In this document: positions 7,917 to 16,881 of the stretch, piece by piece
Position numbering within the stretch: position 1 is the stretch's first letter
Layout: each line of letters opens with the position of its first letter
From: Planctomycetota bacterium
GTDB lineage: Bacteria > Planctomycetota > UBA11346
DNA length: 64,000 nucleotides
Assembly (NCBI GenBank): GCA_014193115.1
Contig: BJHQ01000010.1
Location: forward strand, 108,118-172,117
Direction of reading: 5' to 3'
The notes under the pieces: generated by a model
The model's database searches: none
What the model was told of the DNA's origin: nothing
The model's input: the letters and a program-made list of their open reading frames with translations, nothing else
Program-made: the position numbers and the translations under genes

Positions 7917-10316
7917 TTACTGACCAACGTAGGTCAGGCGCCAGACGCACCCACCTTCGATGTCCTTTCCATTACGATAGGTCGTTACTCCAGGGACATT
8001 GGATTTTCCATAGAGCCAGACCCCAACCTGTTCAGCCGGATCATCGAGCACCCACAGATAACTGCCGGCTGGCTGGGCTGGGTACTTTAAACGCAACCAG
8101 GCGTTGTCATTGAAATTGACGAATTTCTGTTGGGCGATGACTGGGCCAGCGATGCTGCTGGCGAAATCGCCTTGCCACTTATGAAGGCGCAGAGTCAAGC
8201 CTCCGATGTTATTGCCATAACTGGGCGAATGAACTTCGAGGGCAGAAGTAGAGACTGACGTGGCGAAGCGAGTCCCGATCGCTTCGCCGATCTTCAGCGG
8301 CAGCCGTTCCCCCAAGGCAGCATATTGGTTTCGGATGTATTCGACTGATGGCTGCACCTCCCGATAGCGGTAGGCGAACCTGCCATTGGGTGCCGCATCG
8401 CCATTGATATAGGCGTCCATTTCATCGGCGGGGACCTGCTCCTGATCGTGCCATTTGAAAGTGAGGGCAAGTGGAGTGTCATCGGCGATCCCAAGAAGCT
8501 TGCGCGGAATGGCCAATTCGAGCACTTTCCCGCGTTGACCGCGAACGATCTGCTCACTGACCACGGACCAGGTTCGATCGTCACTATGGCGCTCAAGCAC
8601 CGAACGGTTGTCAGCCTTCGTATCATGCCTGATGACGAAGTGGAAACCATTCCATCGGGTGGTCTTCTGGTCCGTTCCGATATACAACCTCATCCAAGAC
8701 TTCCCATTGCACGGTTTCAGGTCGGCCTCGGTTTCCATCAAGAAGTAGATCGTTTCCTTATCCCGCGCCACCTTGCCCAGACGCAGGTCGTTCAATCCAG
8801 ACTTGTTGACATATGGTCCAGCGGAGCCACTCCCCGGACTATTCCGATCGGCCGGGTCACCGACATCGTCACGATATTCCGGAAGGACATCGATCCAGTC
8901 CGTGGCATCACCATCGACCGTGATGGTCTTGGGCGCACTGACTGCCGGTAAGCGCTGGGCGCCTTTGTAGCGACGGACATTGGTGATCAACTGGCGATAA
9001 TAATGGTCGGCAATTCCCCCGACTTTTTCCCGGGTTGGTTCGATGTCGCGACTGAACTCCGGGGTGAATTGGTCGACCAGGCAGCCCATCGGTTCTTTTT
9101 GCGGCCCGAAACTCGACCAGCGGCTTGCCGTCCATTCATTCCATCCGGTCACGAAAACGATACTGGGATCGACCTCATGAGCACGGTCCCATTGCTCCTG
9201 GAAATTCAGGCCTTGTGCGGACGGATAGGCCGGATCGAGCGGGTTCTGTGATAACGGTTGGATCCCGTTGTGGAAGCTTCGCCCACGGCCGATGAAATTG
9301 CCGGACTTATCCCGGTGATTGAGGGGAATAGGACCGCTTCCATTGATCGCCAGGGCATTCTGGGCGACACCCACCGATATATATTCGCGGGGATTGCCTG
9401 GTGCTGGGCAGACCGCTTGCGGATAGAGGCTGAGCCACGACCAGGAGTTGGCGGGGTATGTGCCTCCGGAAGTATAGTTCGGCGCCCAAGCCCGGAACGT
9501 AAAAAAGGCCAGTTGCGCGGGATCGCTGACCCATTTCTTGTTGCAGTAAACCACGGGCTTGCCTTCCCAGCGAAACCACAACGGTGATTCAGGATCTTTG
9601 CTGTAATATTCGTTCCAGAGATCGGTCAAAGCCAGCTTGGCATTGCCGGGGTTCTGCCCGAGCATCCAGCAGATGTGCGGGGTCTTTCCACCCTTGGCAC
9701 GGATCTCGGTATAGGTCGAGATGATGAGACGATAAGCCTTGTCATAAAATGCACCTCGATTACCGCCCCAAATGCCATAATTAGTCGTATCGAAGGCGAT
9801 GAAATCGATACCAGCATCGGTCAGCATCTGGGCATGACGGCGGATCACATAGCCATCGATGTCTTCACGGTAATACCCGAAGAGCGGTTCTCCCCACCAG
9901 TGCCAATAGCTCCCACGCGGACTTCCCGCGGGCAAGGCATCCTGAAGAGGACCCCACGGCGCACCATTCTTGTCAATTGCTTTGGGATCAGCCCTCAAGA
10001 TCTCCGATACGTTCCATGGACCCTGGTCGTCATCGCCATGCCAAACGAAATAAAACATGCCGACCGTACGATTAGGACGCACCGGTCCGACCTGTGCATG
10101 GGACGGTACATCATCACCGCGTTCATTGATCCAAGCCCACGTGTCGCTTTGTGTATCCCATGTCGAAGCTTGCGAGAGTTCGGTGCCTGTTGCTGGTTTC
10201 ACTTCTGCTGCATGGGAAAGTGCCGCCATGAAACCAAGCATCAGGGACAAGAGGCTGAAAGAATTGCTTCCCCAGAACAACCTCCTGGACGTGAGGCGTG
10301 GCATGAATGCACGCAT
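7917..10316 (-). CDS. secreted GH99/GH71-like protein with C-terminal CBM9-like domain
   Basis: From the ATG at 10316 this is 799 residues. An open frame continues 68 codons upstream, but the signal peptide (SLLSLMLGFMAALSHAAE) only makes sense with a start at 10316 or 10304. Residues ~75-430 form a TIM-barrel-like region with VGMFYFVWHGDDDQGPWN, DAGIDFIAFDTTN and FVTGWNEWTASRW, the pattern of GH99-like/GH71-like glycan-active proteins. Around residue 460 the segment TITVDGDATDWIDVLPEY opens a CBM9-like carbohydrate-binding or DOMON-like domain running to about residue 650. A small Trp-rich C-terminal segment follows. The gene lies between the two rhamnosidases on the same strand. A secreted role in plant or algal polysaccharide breakdown is inferred; the substrate is unknown. 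Confidence 0.75.
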   Translation of the reverse strand: MRAFMPRLTSRRLFWGSNSFSLLSLMLGFMAALSHAAEVKPATGTELSQASTWDTQSDTWAWINERGDDVPSHAQVGPVRPNRTVGMFYFVWHGDDDQGPWNVSEILRADPKAIDKNGAPWGPLQDALPAGSPRGSYWHWWGEPLFGYYREDIDGYVIRRHAQMLTDAGIDFIAFDTTNYGIWGGNRGAFYDKAYRLIISTYTEIRAKGGKTPHICWMLGQNPGNAKLALTDLWNEYYSKDPESPLWFRWEGKPVVYCNKKWVSDPAQLAFFTFRAWAPNYTSGGTYPANSWSWLSLYPQAVCPAPGNPREYISVGVAQNALAINGSGPIPLNHRDKSGNFIGRGRSFHNGIQPLSQNPLDPAYPSAQGLNFQEQWDRAHEVDPSIVFVTGWNEWTASRWSSFGPQKEPMGCLVDQFTPEFSRDIEPTREKVGGIADHYYRQLITNVRRYKGAQRLPAVSAPKTITVDGDATDWIDVLPEYRDDVGDPADRNSPGSGSAGPYVNKSGLNDLRLGKVARDKETIYFLMETEADLKPCNGKSWMRLYIGTDQKTTRWNGFHFVIRHDTKADNRSVLERHSDDRTWSVVSEQIVRGQRGKVLELAIPRKLLGIADDTPLALTFKWHDQEQVPADEMDAYINGDAAPNGRFAYRYREVQPSVEYIRNQYAALGERLPLKIGEAIGTRFATSVSTSALEVHSPSYGNNIGGLTLRLHKWQGDFASSIAGPVIAQQKFVNFNDNAWLRLKYPAQPAGSYLWVLDDPAEQVGVWLYGKSNVPGVTTYRNGKDIEGGCVWRLTYVGQ

Positions 10317-10464
10317 TGACAACCAAGGATCTGCCTCGCACTTGAATGTCGTGGAGGTCGGCTCGTGGCGGCGACAGGAGTTGACGTGAAACCTGTTGTG
10401 ACGGACCTGATGGAAGGGGTGGATCAGAGTAATAGGCATGAATTGCTCCAAGTATGGGATGCTG

Positions 10465-10662
10465 CTATTTTGACGGACCTTGCTCGCGATTTTCCGCCAT
10501 CGCCACCCAGTCGAGTGCATCTGGTCGGCGGGGAAGAGCCCACTTTAGTCCGGCACTTGCTGCGGCGATGGCTGGGTTGGCGATCGCCTGCCCAGCCCCA
10601 TTGCGGGGATCGAACCAGTGGACCGTCCAGTTCCCCGGTGGCAGGGCCAAGTTGACCGTCAT
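10465..10662 (-). CDS. orphan C-terminal collagen-binding-type domain (glycosidase remnant)
   Basis: A 65-codon frame whose ATG overlaps the stop of rhamnosidase 2 as ATGA. The sequence LPPGNWTVHWFDPRNGAG followed by WALPRRPDALDWVAMAEN matches the WFDPRxG...PxxxDWV pattern of the 'putative collagen-binding domain of a collagenase' (PF12904), normally found at the C-terminus of DUF4038-type glycosidases. The catalytic part is missing, so this is probably the tail of a gene whose front was deleted, now read by coupling from the rhamnosidase. It could still be translated as a small cytoplasmic protein because it has no signal peptide. Confidence 0.5.
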   Translation of the reverse strand: MTVNLALPPGNWTVHWFDPRNGAGQAIANPAIAAASAGLKWALPRRPDALDWVAMAENREQGPSK

Positions 10663-13382
10663 AGCTTGGGCTCAGGCACATCGAACTGATAGGTGCCGCT
10701 GCCAACGGACACCGTGACTCGGCCATCACTAGCGGAAGCGATGGCGAATTCTGGCCGTCCGGCCAGCGGTTTGCCATCTTCGGTGATCGCTGCGGGTTGG
10801 TTTGCGGGCAGATGGACCACCGCGCTGGCCGTGGGAGGAATCGTGATGGTCACCCGCAGGCGATCGCCCTCGCGTTTCCATCCCCAGGCGAAACGACCGC
10901 GCGGATGCTCGGTCCACGCTTCGGCATGGTTCAGCCCGGCGGTCGGTTGCGGTCGGATGACCACCTTTGCCAATCCCGGTCCGGAAGGATCCGCCGTCAG
11001 GCCGCACAGTCCTTGGCGGAACCAAACCGTGGGACTGCCGAGGAAGACGTGGTTGCGGCTCACGCCGGGGCTGAGCTTCCAGAATTCATAGAGGGTGGTG
11101 GCGCCATCAGCCCGCATCCAAGCATAGCTTGGCGGCTCCGGGCGAGCCGCCGCCTGCACAAACAAGTCGCCGCGGTCGGCGGCGCCCAGCGCCATCGGGA
11201 GCCACCGGGTGCCCAGGCAGCCGGTGGTCAGTGCGCCACGATCGGCGGCTAGACGTTCGATCAGCCGGGTTCGGGACAGTGGTACGACAGCCGGGTCGAG
11301 AAGACCGGTGGCGAGGGCGCAGGCGAGGGCGGTCTGGGATCCATTGCCGACCTTGCCGGTGGCCGGATCGACGAATGCCTTGGTGAAAGCCGAACGGATC
11401 CGCAGCGCCAGGTTGTCAGCGGCGTCGGCTTCGGCGGTCCGTCCAAGGATGCGGGCGCTGGCGCCGACGATGCTCGCAACCTGGAAATAGAATGCCGTCG
11501 ACGTCACGGCCGCTGGCGAACCACCGCCAGGCGGCGCCCCCCAATCGCCCAGACCGGATTTGATCAGATCGTCCTTGGCCAATTTTTGCTGGGCGAACGC
11601 CAGGTATTGCGCCATCGGCTGATGATGGCGTTCGAGGATCCGACGATCACCACCATACAGATACAGATTCCAGGCGATCAAATGATAGGCGCTGACCCAG
11701 TCGATACCGTTTCCCCAGGTGAACCCCGGTGATGGCACGATCGACGGCAGATTGCCGTCGGCGGACTGGGCGTCGGAGAAATCGTCGAGCCACTTGCGGT
11801 AGGCACTGCGATTGCCCTGGGCGAGGATGCCGAACTCGGCCACCAGGTGCGCATCTGCCGTCCAGCCATTGTGTTCGCGCTGCGGGCAATCCATCGGGAT
11901 GCCCTGATAATTGCCCAGGTATGACCAGCGGGTGGTTTCCTCGATCCAGTTCAGCACATCGTTCGAGCAAGTGAAACCACCAGTTTTAGGCAGATCGGTG
12001 GCAAGCTGCTCGGCGCGGACCTGCTCGGGGAGCAACGTCCCGGGCAGGCCGGTGATCGCGATGTATCGGAAGCCATGACTGGTGAACGGCGGGGCGAAGG
12101 TTTCGCCGCCTCCACCCCGGCAGAGGTATCGATCGATCTGGAAGCGGGCCTTGTCTTGTTTGAGGTGCTGGCCGAGTTCATAGGGATCTGGCCGTCCGTC
12201 CTTGCCGAGGATCTCCGCATGTAGCAGTGCCAGTTCAGTACCGGCTGGAGCATCGATGGCGGTCAAGCGCACCCGGCCGGCGATGTTGGCCCCGAAATCC
12301 ACCACCCAGGCATCGCCGGTCCGGCGCACCGCCACGGGCGGCAAAGAGCGGATGACCCGGATGGGCGGCATGTCTTGGAAGCCGATGCGGGCGGTGGGCG
12401 CGGCCACCGTCACCACCGGATGCCAGTCACCGCCGGTCGATCTCGGCGTGTCCCAGCCGGGCAGCTCGCGGCGTGCGTCCCAGACCGTGCCGGTGCGGAG
12501 TTCGTTGGCGACCACCGGGCCTTTGGCAGCGAACCACTCCTTCCCGCTGACCACGGTGGTGGGGGAACCATCCGCATGGCGAACCACCAACAACACCAGG
12601 ACGCATGGTTTGCGCCGCCAGGGCGCCTGGTGATGCCCCCAGACATCAGCCACGCCTTGGTTGAACGGACCATTGCCGAGCATCAGGCCGATCGTGTTGT
12701 CACCGCTGCGGACCAGGGCGGTGACATCATGCACCTCCGCCAAAGCGCGTTTGTGATAGGCGGTACATGCAGGATCGAGTTCATGGTCGCCCACCCGAGC
12801 GCCGTTGATCCGCACTTCGTGATAACCGAGTCCGCAGACATACAGCCGTGCTGATTGCACCGCGCGATCCACCGCAAAAGTTCGGCGGAGTAGCGGTGCG
12901 CCATCAATCCCTTCCGGAGCGGCGATCCACGCCGCTCCGGCCCAATCCGCCGGCGTCAGCAAAGCGGTTTCGAACCAGGCCGGCGCGCTCCACGGCGTCG
13001 CTTGGCCGGCGCCATCCCAAACCCGCACCCGCCAATGCACCCGTTCTCCGCCGCCCAGCGGTGAACCGCCCCACGGTCGGTTGAGCGGATCCTCGCCTGC
13101 AATCTTGCCGCTGTCCCAGCGATCGGCGCGACCGGCGGCGAGCGCTTCGGCGCTGCTCGCCGCCTGCACCTGCCACGCGGTCTGACGCAGGCCGCGTTCG
13201 GTGCCGGCCAATCGCCAGCTCAGGGACGGCGCTGCCTCGTCCACACCGAGTGGGTCATCCAAATCATCGCAGCGCAGACTGGAGATCTCGACGCTGGCCA
13301 GGCGAGTGGCGAGCATCGCACAGAAGAGGAATCTGAGCAAGAGGAATCTGAGCAAGTGATAGTCTTTCATGATGCGGATCAT
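10659..13382 (-). CDS. secreted GH78 alpha-L-rhamnosidase 2
   Basis: A 907-residue second GH78 enzyme with only distant similarity to rhamnosidase 1. A signal peptide spans residues 1-30; its hydrophobic core contains the duplicated unit LLRFL, from a 15-bp tandem duplication in the DNA. The GH78 layout follows: an N-terminal fibronectin-like domain, a jelly-roll around residues 160-330 (ARLYVCGLGYHEVRINGARVG), and the (alpha/alpha)6 barrel with catalytic signature DCPQREHNGWTAD near residue 497. The REHNGW variant is common in the family. Near residue 735, LYEFWKLSPGVSRNHVFLGS gives the second acidic segment. It is transcribed away from the AraC gene at 13663, so that regulator probably controls it. 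Confidence 0.92.
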   Translation of the reverse strand: MIRIMKDYHLLRFLLLRFLFCAMLATRLASVEISSLRCDDLDDPLGVDEAAPSLSWRLAGTERGLRQTAWQVQAASSAEALAAGRADRWDSGKIAGEDPLNRPWGGSPLGGGERVHWRVRVWDGAGQATPWSAPAWFETALLTPADWAGAAWIAAPEGIDGAPLLRRTFAVDRAVQSARLYVCGLGYHEVRINGARVGDHELDPACTAYHKRALAEVHDVTALVRSGDNTIGLMLGNGPFNQGVADVWGHHQAPWRRKPCVLVLLVVRHADGSPTTVVSGKEWFAAKGPVVANELRTGTVWDARRELPGWDTPRSTGGDWHPVVTVAAPTARIGFQDMPPIRVIRSLPPVAVRRTGDAWVVDFGANIAGRVRLTAIDAPAGTELALLHAEILGKDGRPDPYELGQHLKQDKARFQIDRYLCRGGGGETFAPPFTSHGFRYIAITGLPGTLLPEQVRAEQLATDLPKTGGFTCSNDVLNWIEETTRWSYLGNYQGIPMDCPQREHNGWTADAHLVAEFGILAQGNRSAYRKWLDDFSDAQSADGNLPSIVPSPGFTWGNGIDWVSAYHLIAWNLYLYGGDRRILERHHQPMAQYLAFAQQKLAKDDLIKSGLGDWGAPPGGGSPAAVTSTAFYFQVASIVGASARILGRTAEADAADNLALRIRSAFTKAFVDPATGKVGNGSQTALACALATGLLDPAVVPLSRTRLIERLAADRGALTTGCLGTRWLPMALGAADRGDLFVQAAARPEPPSYAWMRADGATTLYEFWKLSPGVSRNHVFLGSPTVWFRQGLCGLTADPSGPGLAKVVIRPQPTAGLNHAEAWTEHPRGRFAWGWKREGDRLRVTITIPPTASAVVHLPANQPAAITEDGKPLAGRPEFAIASASDGRVTVSVGSGTYQFDVPEPKL

Positions 13383-13662
13383 TGGTTCTGAAGTTTCTGA
13401 ATGTATTTCCGGCGCTTGGCCAGGGGCAAGTCAAGCGATTCCACGGAGGCGGTCGATGTTCTCTGAGCCAAGGAAACGTGGTACCGGGGCGACGCTGCCA
13501 ACCACCTGGTGCGGATCACGACGTCAGGTGGATGACCCGGGCGTCGCCACGAAATCCGGCTTGTCGTCGAGACGACAGCGGAAGTCCCAATAACCATCAT
13601 GGAATGCTAGCTGGATGAAGGGATGCTGTCGATGGAAGGTTTGATGCGAAATTGCACCACTG
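13383..13662. promoter_or_regulatory. divergent control region between rhamnosidase 2 and araC-type regulator
   Basis: These 280 bases separate two divergently transcribed genes, the usual place for AraC-family operators. Short open frames on both strands overlap here but have no recognisable product or good ribosome-binding site. No operator repeat could be identified by eye. The regulatory assignment rests on geometry and on what is known of AraC/rhamnose systems. Confidence 0.45.
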
Positions 13663-14691
13663 ATGCAAAAGGACCGTCCGGGCACCGCTCACCATGGAAC
13701 GGAAACTGGTCGATGGGTTCATGAACTACCCCCTCCCGGCCTGATCTTGAGCTTGTCCCCTGAACCGGCGGTGCATTCTTGCACACATGGTGCAGCATTC
13801 ACATCGATACTGGGCCAGGCTGTGATCCAGCACTGCAACAGCGACCGATTCACCTATGTTCAGGCTGTGCATGCCTGTCGCAGGGCCTGGCCGGGGCATG
13901 TCGCTTCGATCCTGGTGCCGTTGATCGGCCGCTTCACCAGTCTCGGCGGGTTCAGCAACCGCAACCGTGAGCACGACGTGATTCCCCATGTGGTGGCTCA
14001 AGGTCGCGGCACCATGTCCGTGGCCGGACGCTCGTGGAACGTCGGACCTGGCGACATCTTCGTGTTCTTCCCGGGTCATGAAGTACAATATGCGGATGCG
14101 CCCGGTGAACCGTGGCATTACACCTGGTTCCGTCTCGAAGGCCCGGATGCCAGCGCCATCATGGCCATGTGCGGTTTCACACCGGACCAGCCCCACCGCA
14201 GCGGCGGATTTTCAACCCATCTGGCCCCGATCCTCGATGAGGGCTTTGCCAATCTCGGCCGCGAGCACGGCTCTGCGGCCTACCCCGAGTTGCTGGCCTG
14301 GCAGCTGGTCAATGCCATTCAGGAGGTTGCCGGCACCGCCAACCGACCCAAGGACCTGGCTGACCGCCTCCGACAGCACCTCGACGAGCATGCCTGCTCC
14401 GAGATCTCCTTGAGCGACCTGGCTGCCCGCTGGGGCGTCGATCGTTCGACCTTGTTCCGCAGGTTCCATGCCGCCTACGGCTGTTCCCCGACAGCTTACA
14501 TCCTTCAAGAGCGCTTAAGCCGGGCCTTGGAAATGCTGACGCAGCCCGGGATAACCGTGGCTGAAGTAGCAAAGACCTGTGGTTTCCCGAGTATCCCGTA
14601 TTTCACCCGCCGATTTCGGGCGTCATTCGGTGTGCCTCCGGGCCGATGGCGCAATGCCGGCGACCTAGCGCGACGGGCGGAGGGCTCCTGA
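13663..14691 (+). CDS. AraC-family transcriptional regulator (sugar-binding cupin + HTH)
   Basis: A 342-residue protein read from the ATG at 13663. The first ~60 residues are not conserved, so the true start may be later. A cupin-type sensor domain follows, with GRGTMSVAGRSWNVGPGDIFVFFPGHEVQYADAPGEPWHYTWFRLEG at roughly residues 110-160 in consecutive pieces. The C-terminal ~100 residues hold the double HTH: SEISLSDLAARWGVDRSTLFRRF, then ITVAEVAKTCGFPSIPYFTRRF and GVPPGRWR. AraC proteins of this shape respond to monosaccharides such as rhamnose. Divergence from rhamnosidase 2 suggests it activates that gene, and perhaps the importer operon. Confidence 0.88.
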   Translation: MQKDRPGTAHHGTETGRWVHELPPPGLILSLSPEPAVHSCTHGAAFTSILGQAVIQHCNSDRFTYVQAVHACRRAWPGHVASILVPLIGRFTSLGGFSNRNREHDVIPHVVAQGRGTMSVAGRSWNVGPGDIFVFFPGHEVQYADAPGEPWHYTWFRLEGPDASAIMAMCGFTPDQPHRSGGFSTHLAPILDEGFANLGREHGSAAYPELLAWQLVNAIQEVAGTANRPKDLADRLRQHLDEHACSEISLSDLAARWGVDRSTLFRRFHAAYGCSPTAYILQERLSRALEMLTQPGITVAEVAKTCGFPSIPYFTRRFRASFGVPPGRWRNAGDLARRAEGS

Positions 14692-14696
14692 GGACC

Positions 14697-14728
14697 GCCT
14701 CCCCGGGAGGCGCGGCCGTCTCGGCCGC
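14697..14728. terminator. two adjacent GC-rich hairpins after the AraC gene
   Basis: Directly after the araC-type stop, GCCTCC/GGAGGC (14697-14711) and GCGGCCG-TCT-CGGCCGC (14712-14728) form two back-to-back stems. There is no T-run, so intrinsic termination is doubtful. They could act as an mRNA 3' end or as bidirectional insulators against the transposase region. Confidence 0.4.
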
Positions 14729-14980
14729 CCGGCAATGGCCAACCCGGCCGTACGCCACAAGAAAAGATCATTCCGCGATGAAGAAGCAAACGCCAGTCGT
14801 TACAGATAATCTGAATGCACAACGGCAAGCCGCCAGTCGTCGTGCATTGCCATCACTCATCCAAGCAATCGCTAAACAGTTTCAGCTTCCAGCGCAGCGA
14901 CTGCGCAGCAGGCGCGGGGCTACCCGCCTTCCAGCAATCCCGCTGGAGGCCGGACAATGGCCTGGACCAATCTCTACCAA

Positions 14981-16066
14981 TTACGCCGCCCGCTTCACCT
15001 CCGCCGCCGAGCCCGGGAACAGCCGGCAGTAATTTCGCACCCACTCCACGCCCCGCCGCGTCGCTTCGGCCATCCGGCTGGCCAGCGCGCCCAGCGCCGC
15101 TCCCAACAACTGCCGAGGACTGAGCAGGAAATCGACCCAATCGTCAACCTTCAGATCGAGACGCGCCAGGATCGGAGCCAATTCCGGTGGAATCGCACCC
15201 TTCTTTCCCGCTCGAACAATCCGACCGGAAACATCCACCAGCGTCAGGTACTCATCCGGAGTCAACGTCGCCACCTGCGATGGACCGGGTAGACCCGCAT
15301 CAATCCGGCAACGTTCCATGGTGGCCACCCACAAACCAGATTCCGGCGTGGTCGCGCTCTCAACGCCTGATGTTTTCAATACATTTTCAGCTTGAGCATT
15401 GGAACTCGCCCGTTGCCGAACCCGCACTGCCGCCCGATGCCGATTGCGCGCCGTCGCCCTGGCCGCCACCGAGGTTCCTGCTGATGTTTCAGGAGTTGTC
15501 GCGACTTTCGCCCGGATCGGATTGAGATCGACATAGACCATAGCCGCTATCACCGCCGCCTGATCGAGCAGCGCCGTCGACCGGAAGCGACCTTCCCAGA
15601 ACGTTCCCCGGCAACCGTCCTCGCGATTCGCCCGGCGTGAGATCGGCTCCTTCAACGCCTTCATGAACCAACTGAGATCCCCGAGCCGTTTCCGCGCTTT
15701 TTCCACCAGTTCGTGATCCTTGGCCAATTCCGCGATCACAGCCGAATCCGGTAGTTTCGGAGATCCATCGGCGAAGGTCTCCGGCGGATAAGCCGTCAAC
15801 CATCGAAGCACCAAATCCTCAGCCGACCACGCCATCGGCGCCTGAGGATCAAACCGCACCACGACATGCAGATGATTGGACATCACCGCGAAACCCGCCA
15901 CTTCGACAGCGAAACAACCGGAAAGCAGACGAATGCGATCTTCGATCCACGCTTTGCGATGCTCAAAGCCATCGCCGCACAGAAATGCTCGCCGGACGCA
16001 GCGGGACACGCAATGCACCCAGCCAGGACGGGACAGGTCGAGGAGATCACGGCGAGCGGTGGTCAT
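14981..16066 (-). CDS. HUH (Y1/IS200-type, REP-associated-like) transposase, copy A
   Basis: A 361-residue protein with the Y1_Tnp motif MSNHLHVVVRF (HUH histidines, ~residue 62-72), an insertion WFMKALKEPISRRANR and FWEGRFRSTALL, then MVYVDLNPIRAKV near residue 190. That is the N-P-x-x-A pattern typical of single-domain 'REP-associated' tyrosine transposases. These enzymes nick single-stranded DNA at hairpins through one tyrosine; many are domesticated to mobilise short palindromes rather than themselves. The extra ~150 C-terminal residues (ATTPESGLWVATMERCRIDA and onward) are typical of the longer family members seen in PVC bacteria. Copy B at 16882-17967 is about 93% identical in protein. 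No standard IS terminal repeats are evident. Confidence 0.85.
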   Translation of the reverse strand: MTTARRDLLDLSRPGWVHCVSRCVRRAFLCGDGFEHRKAWIEDRIRLLSGCFAVEVAGFAVMSNHLHVVVRFDPQAPMAWSAEDLVLRWLTAYPPETFADGSPKLPDSAVIAELAKDHELVEKARKRLGDLSWFMKALKEPISRRANREDGCRGTFWEGRFRSTALLDQAAVIAAMVYVDLNPIRAKVATTPETSAGTSVAARATARNRHRAAVRVRQRASSNAQAENVLKTSGVESATTPESGLWVATMERCRIDAGLPGPSQVATLTPDEYLTLVDVSGRIVRAGKKGAIPPELAPILARLDLKVDDWVDFLLSPRQLLGAALGALASRMAEATRRGVEWVRNYCRLFPGSAAEVKRAA

Positions 16067-16881
16067 GGCGGAAGCATGCGGACCGAGATGAGTCAGTCAA
16101 TATGCATGTCCTTGTTTTCTGCGCTGCCGCTGACGATCCGCCCCGCGCCTGACGGTTGCGACGAAGTCGCAATCGGATGGCTGCGCGGGGCATCATGGTT
16201 TGGCGCAGCCAAACCATGCGGCGAGTCGCCGAGCGCTGGCACAGGCCAGCGCAGCGCTGCAGGCGCAATCGGCGGCGAAGCCGGTTCATCGCATGCCGGT
16301 GGCGACGCGGCGGACGTGACCGGCGCCAGCGACAACATTCCCCTGGATAATTTTACATCGCCGGGAGCGGCCGCCGCCCGACCACCGGGCGAATCGTGCG
16401 GGTCATCGATCCACGGCCCCGCACCACTGGCATGATCGCCCGAGCCGAGCACCGCCGCCAAGAACCAGCAAATCAGTCGGAGAATCACGGTTCTGGTCCG
16501 AGAACCACGACACGTCGGACCCAGGTCATGTTGTCGCAGGATGGCGACTGCGAAGCCCCAGCAAGCGTCAATCGACCAGTGAAATTGCTGCTCCTTGTGG
16601 ACCACGGGACGCGAAGCGGCCCGCCGACCCGATCACCACGATGGCCGCGACGATCCGCCGCACGTGAGCGCGCAGCGCGAACGTTGGCGAGGAAGCAGCG
16701 TCGAATCACGATCGTCGCACAGCGAACCAATACCGTTTTCACCCATGCACGTCGCACCTCTATTTGTCCGCATAACCGCCCGGGTTGGGTCGGGCCGGAT
16801 GGCCGGAACCGGTATCGGCAAGCAATTCCATCAAAGGTCGGCCAGCCAGTTCGACCCAAGGCGGGCGTGGGGACTATCTTT
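16067..16881. repeat. inter-transposase region rich in short palindromes
   Basis: This 815-base stretch has no credible gene; the open frames on both strands are low-complexity. It holds consecutive small inverted repeats: TTGCGAC-GAA-GTCGCAA (16156-16172), CATGGTTTGGC-GCA-GCCAAACCATG (16194-16218) and GCGCTGGC-ACAG-GCCAGCGC (about 16233-16252). It also holds one copy of the short motif found upstream of copy B (16095-16118). Such palindromes beside HUH transposases resemble REP/BIME arrays, the known substrates of RAYT enzymes. This link is inference. Confidence 0.55.
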
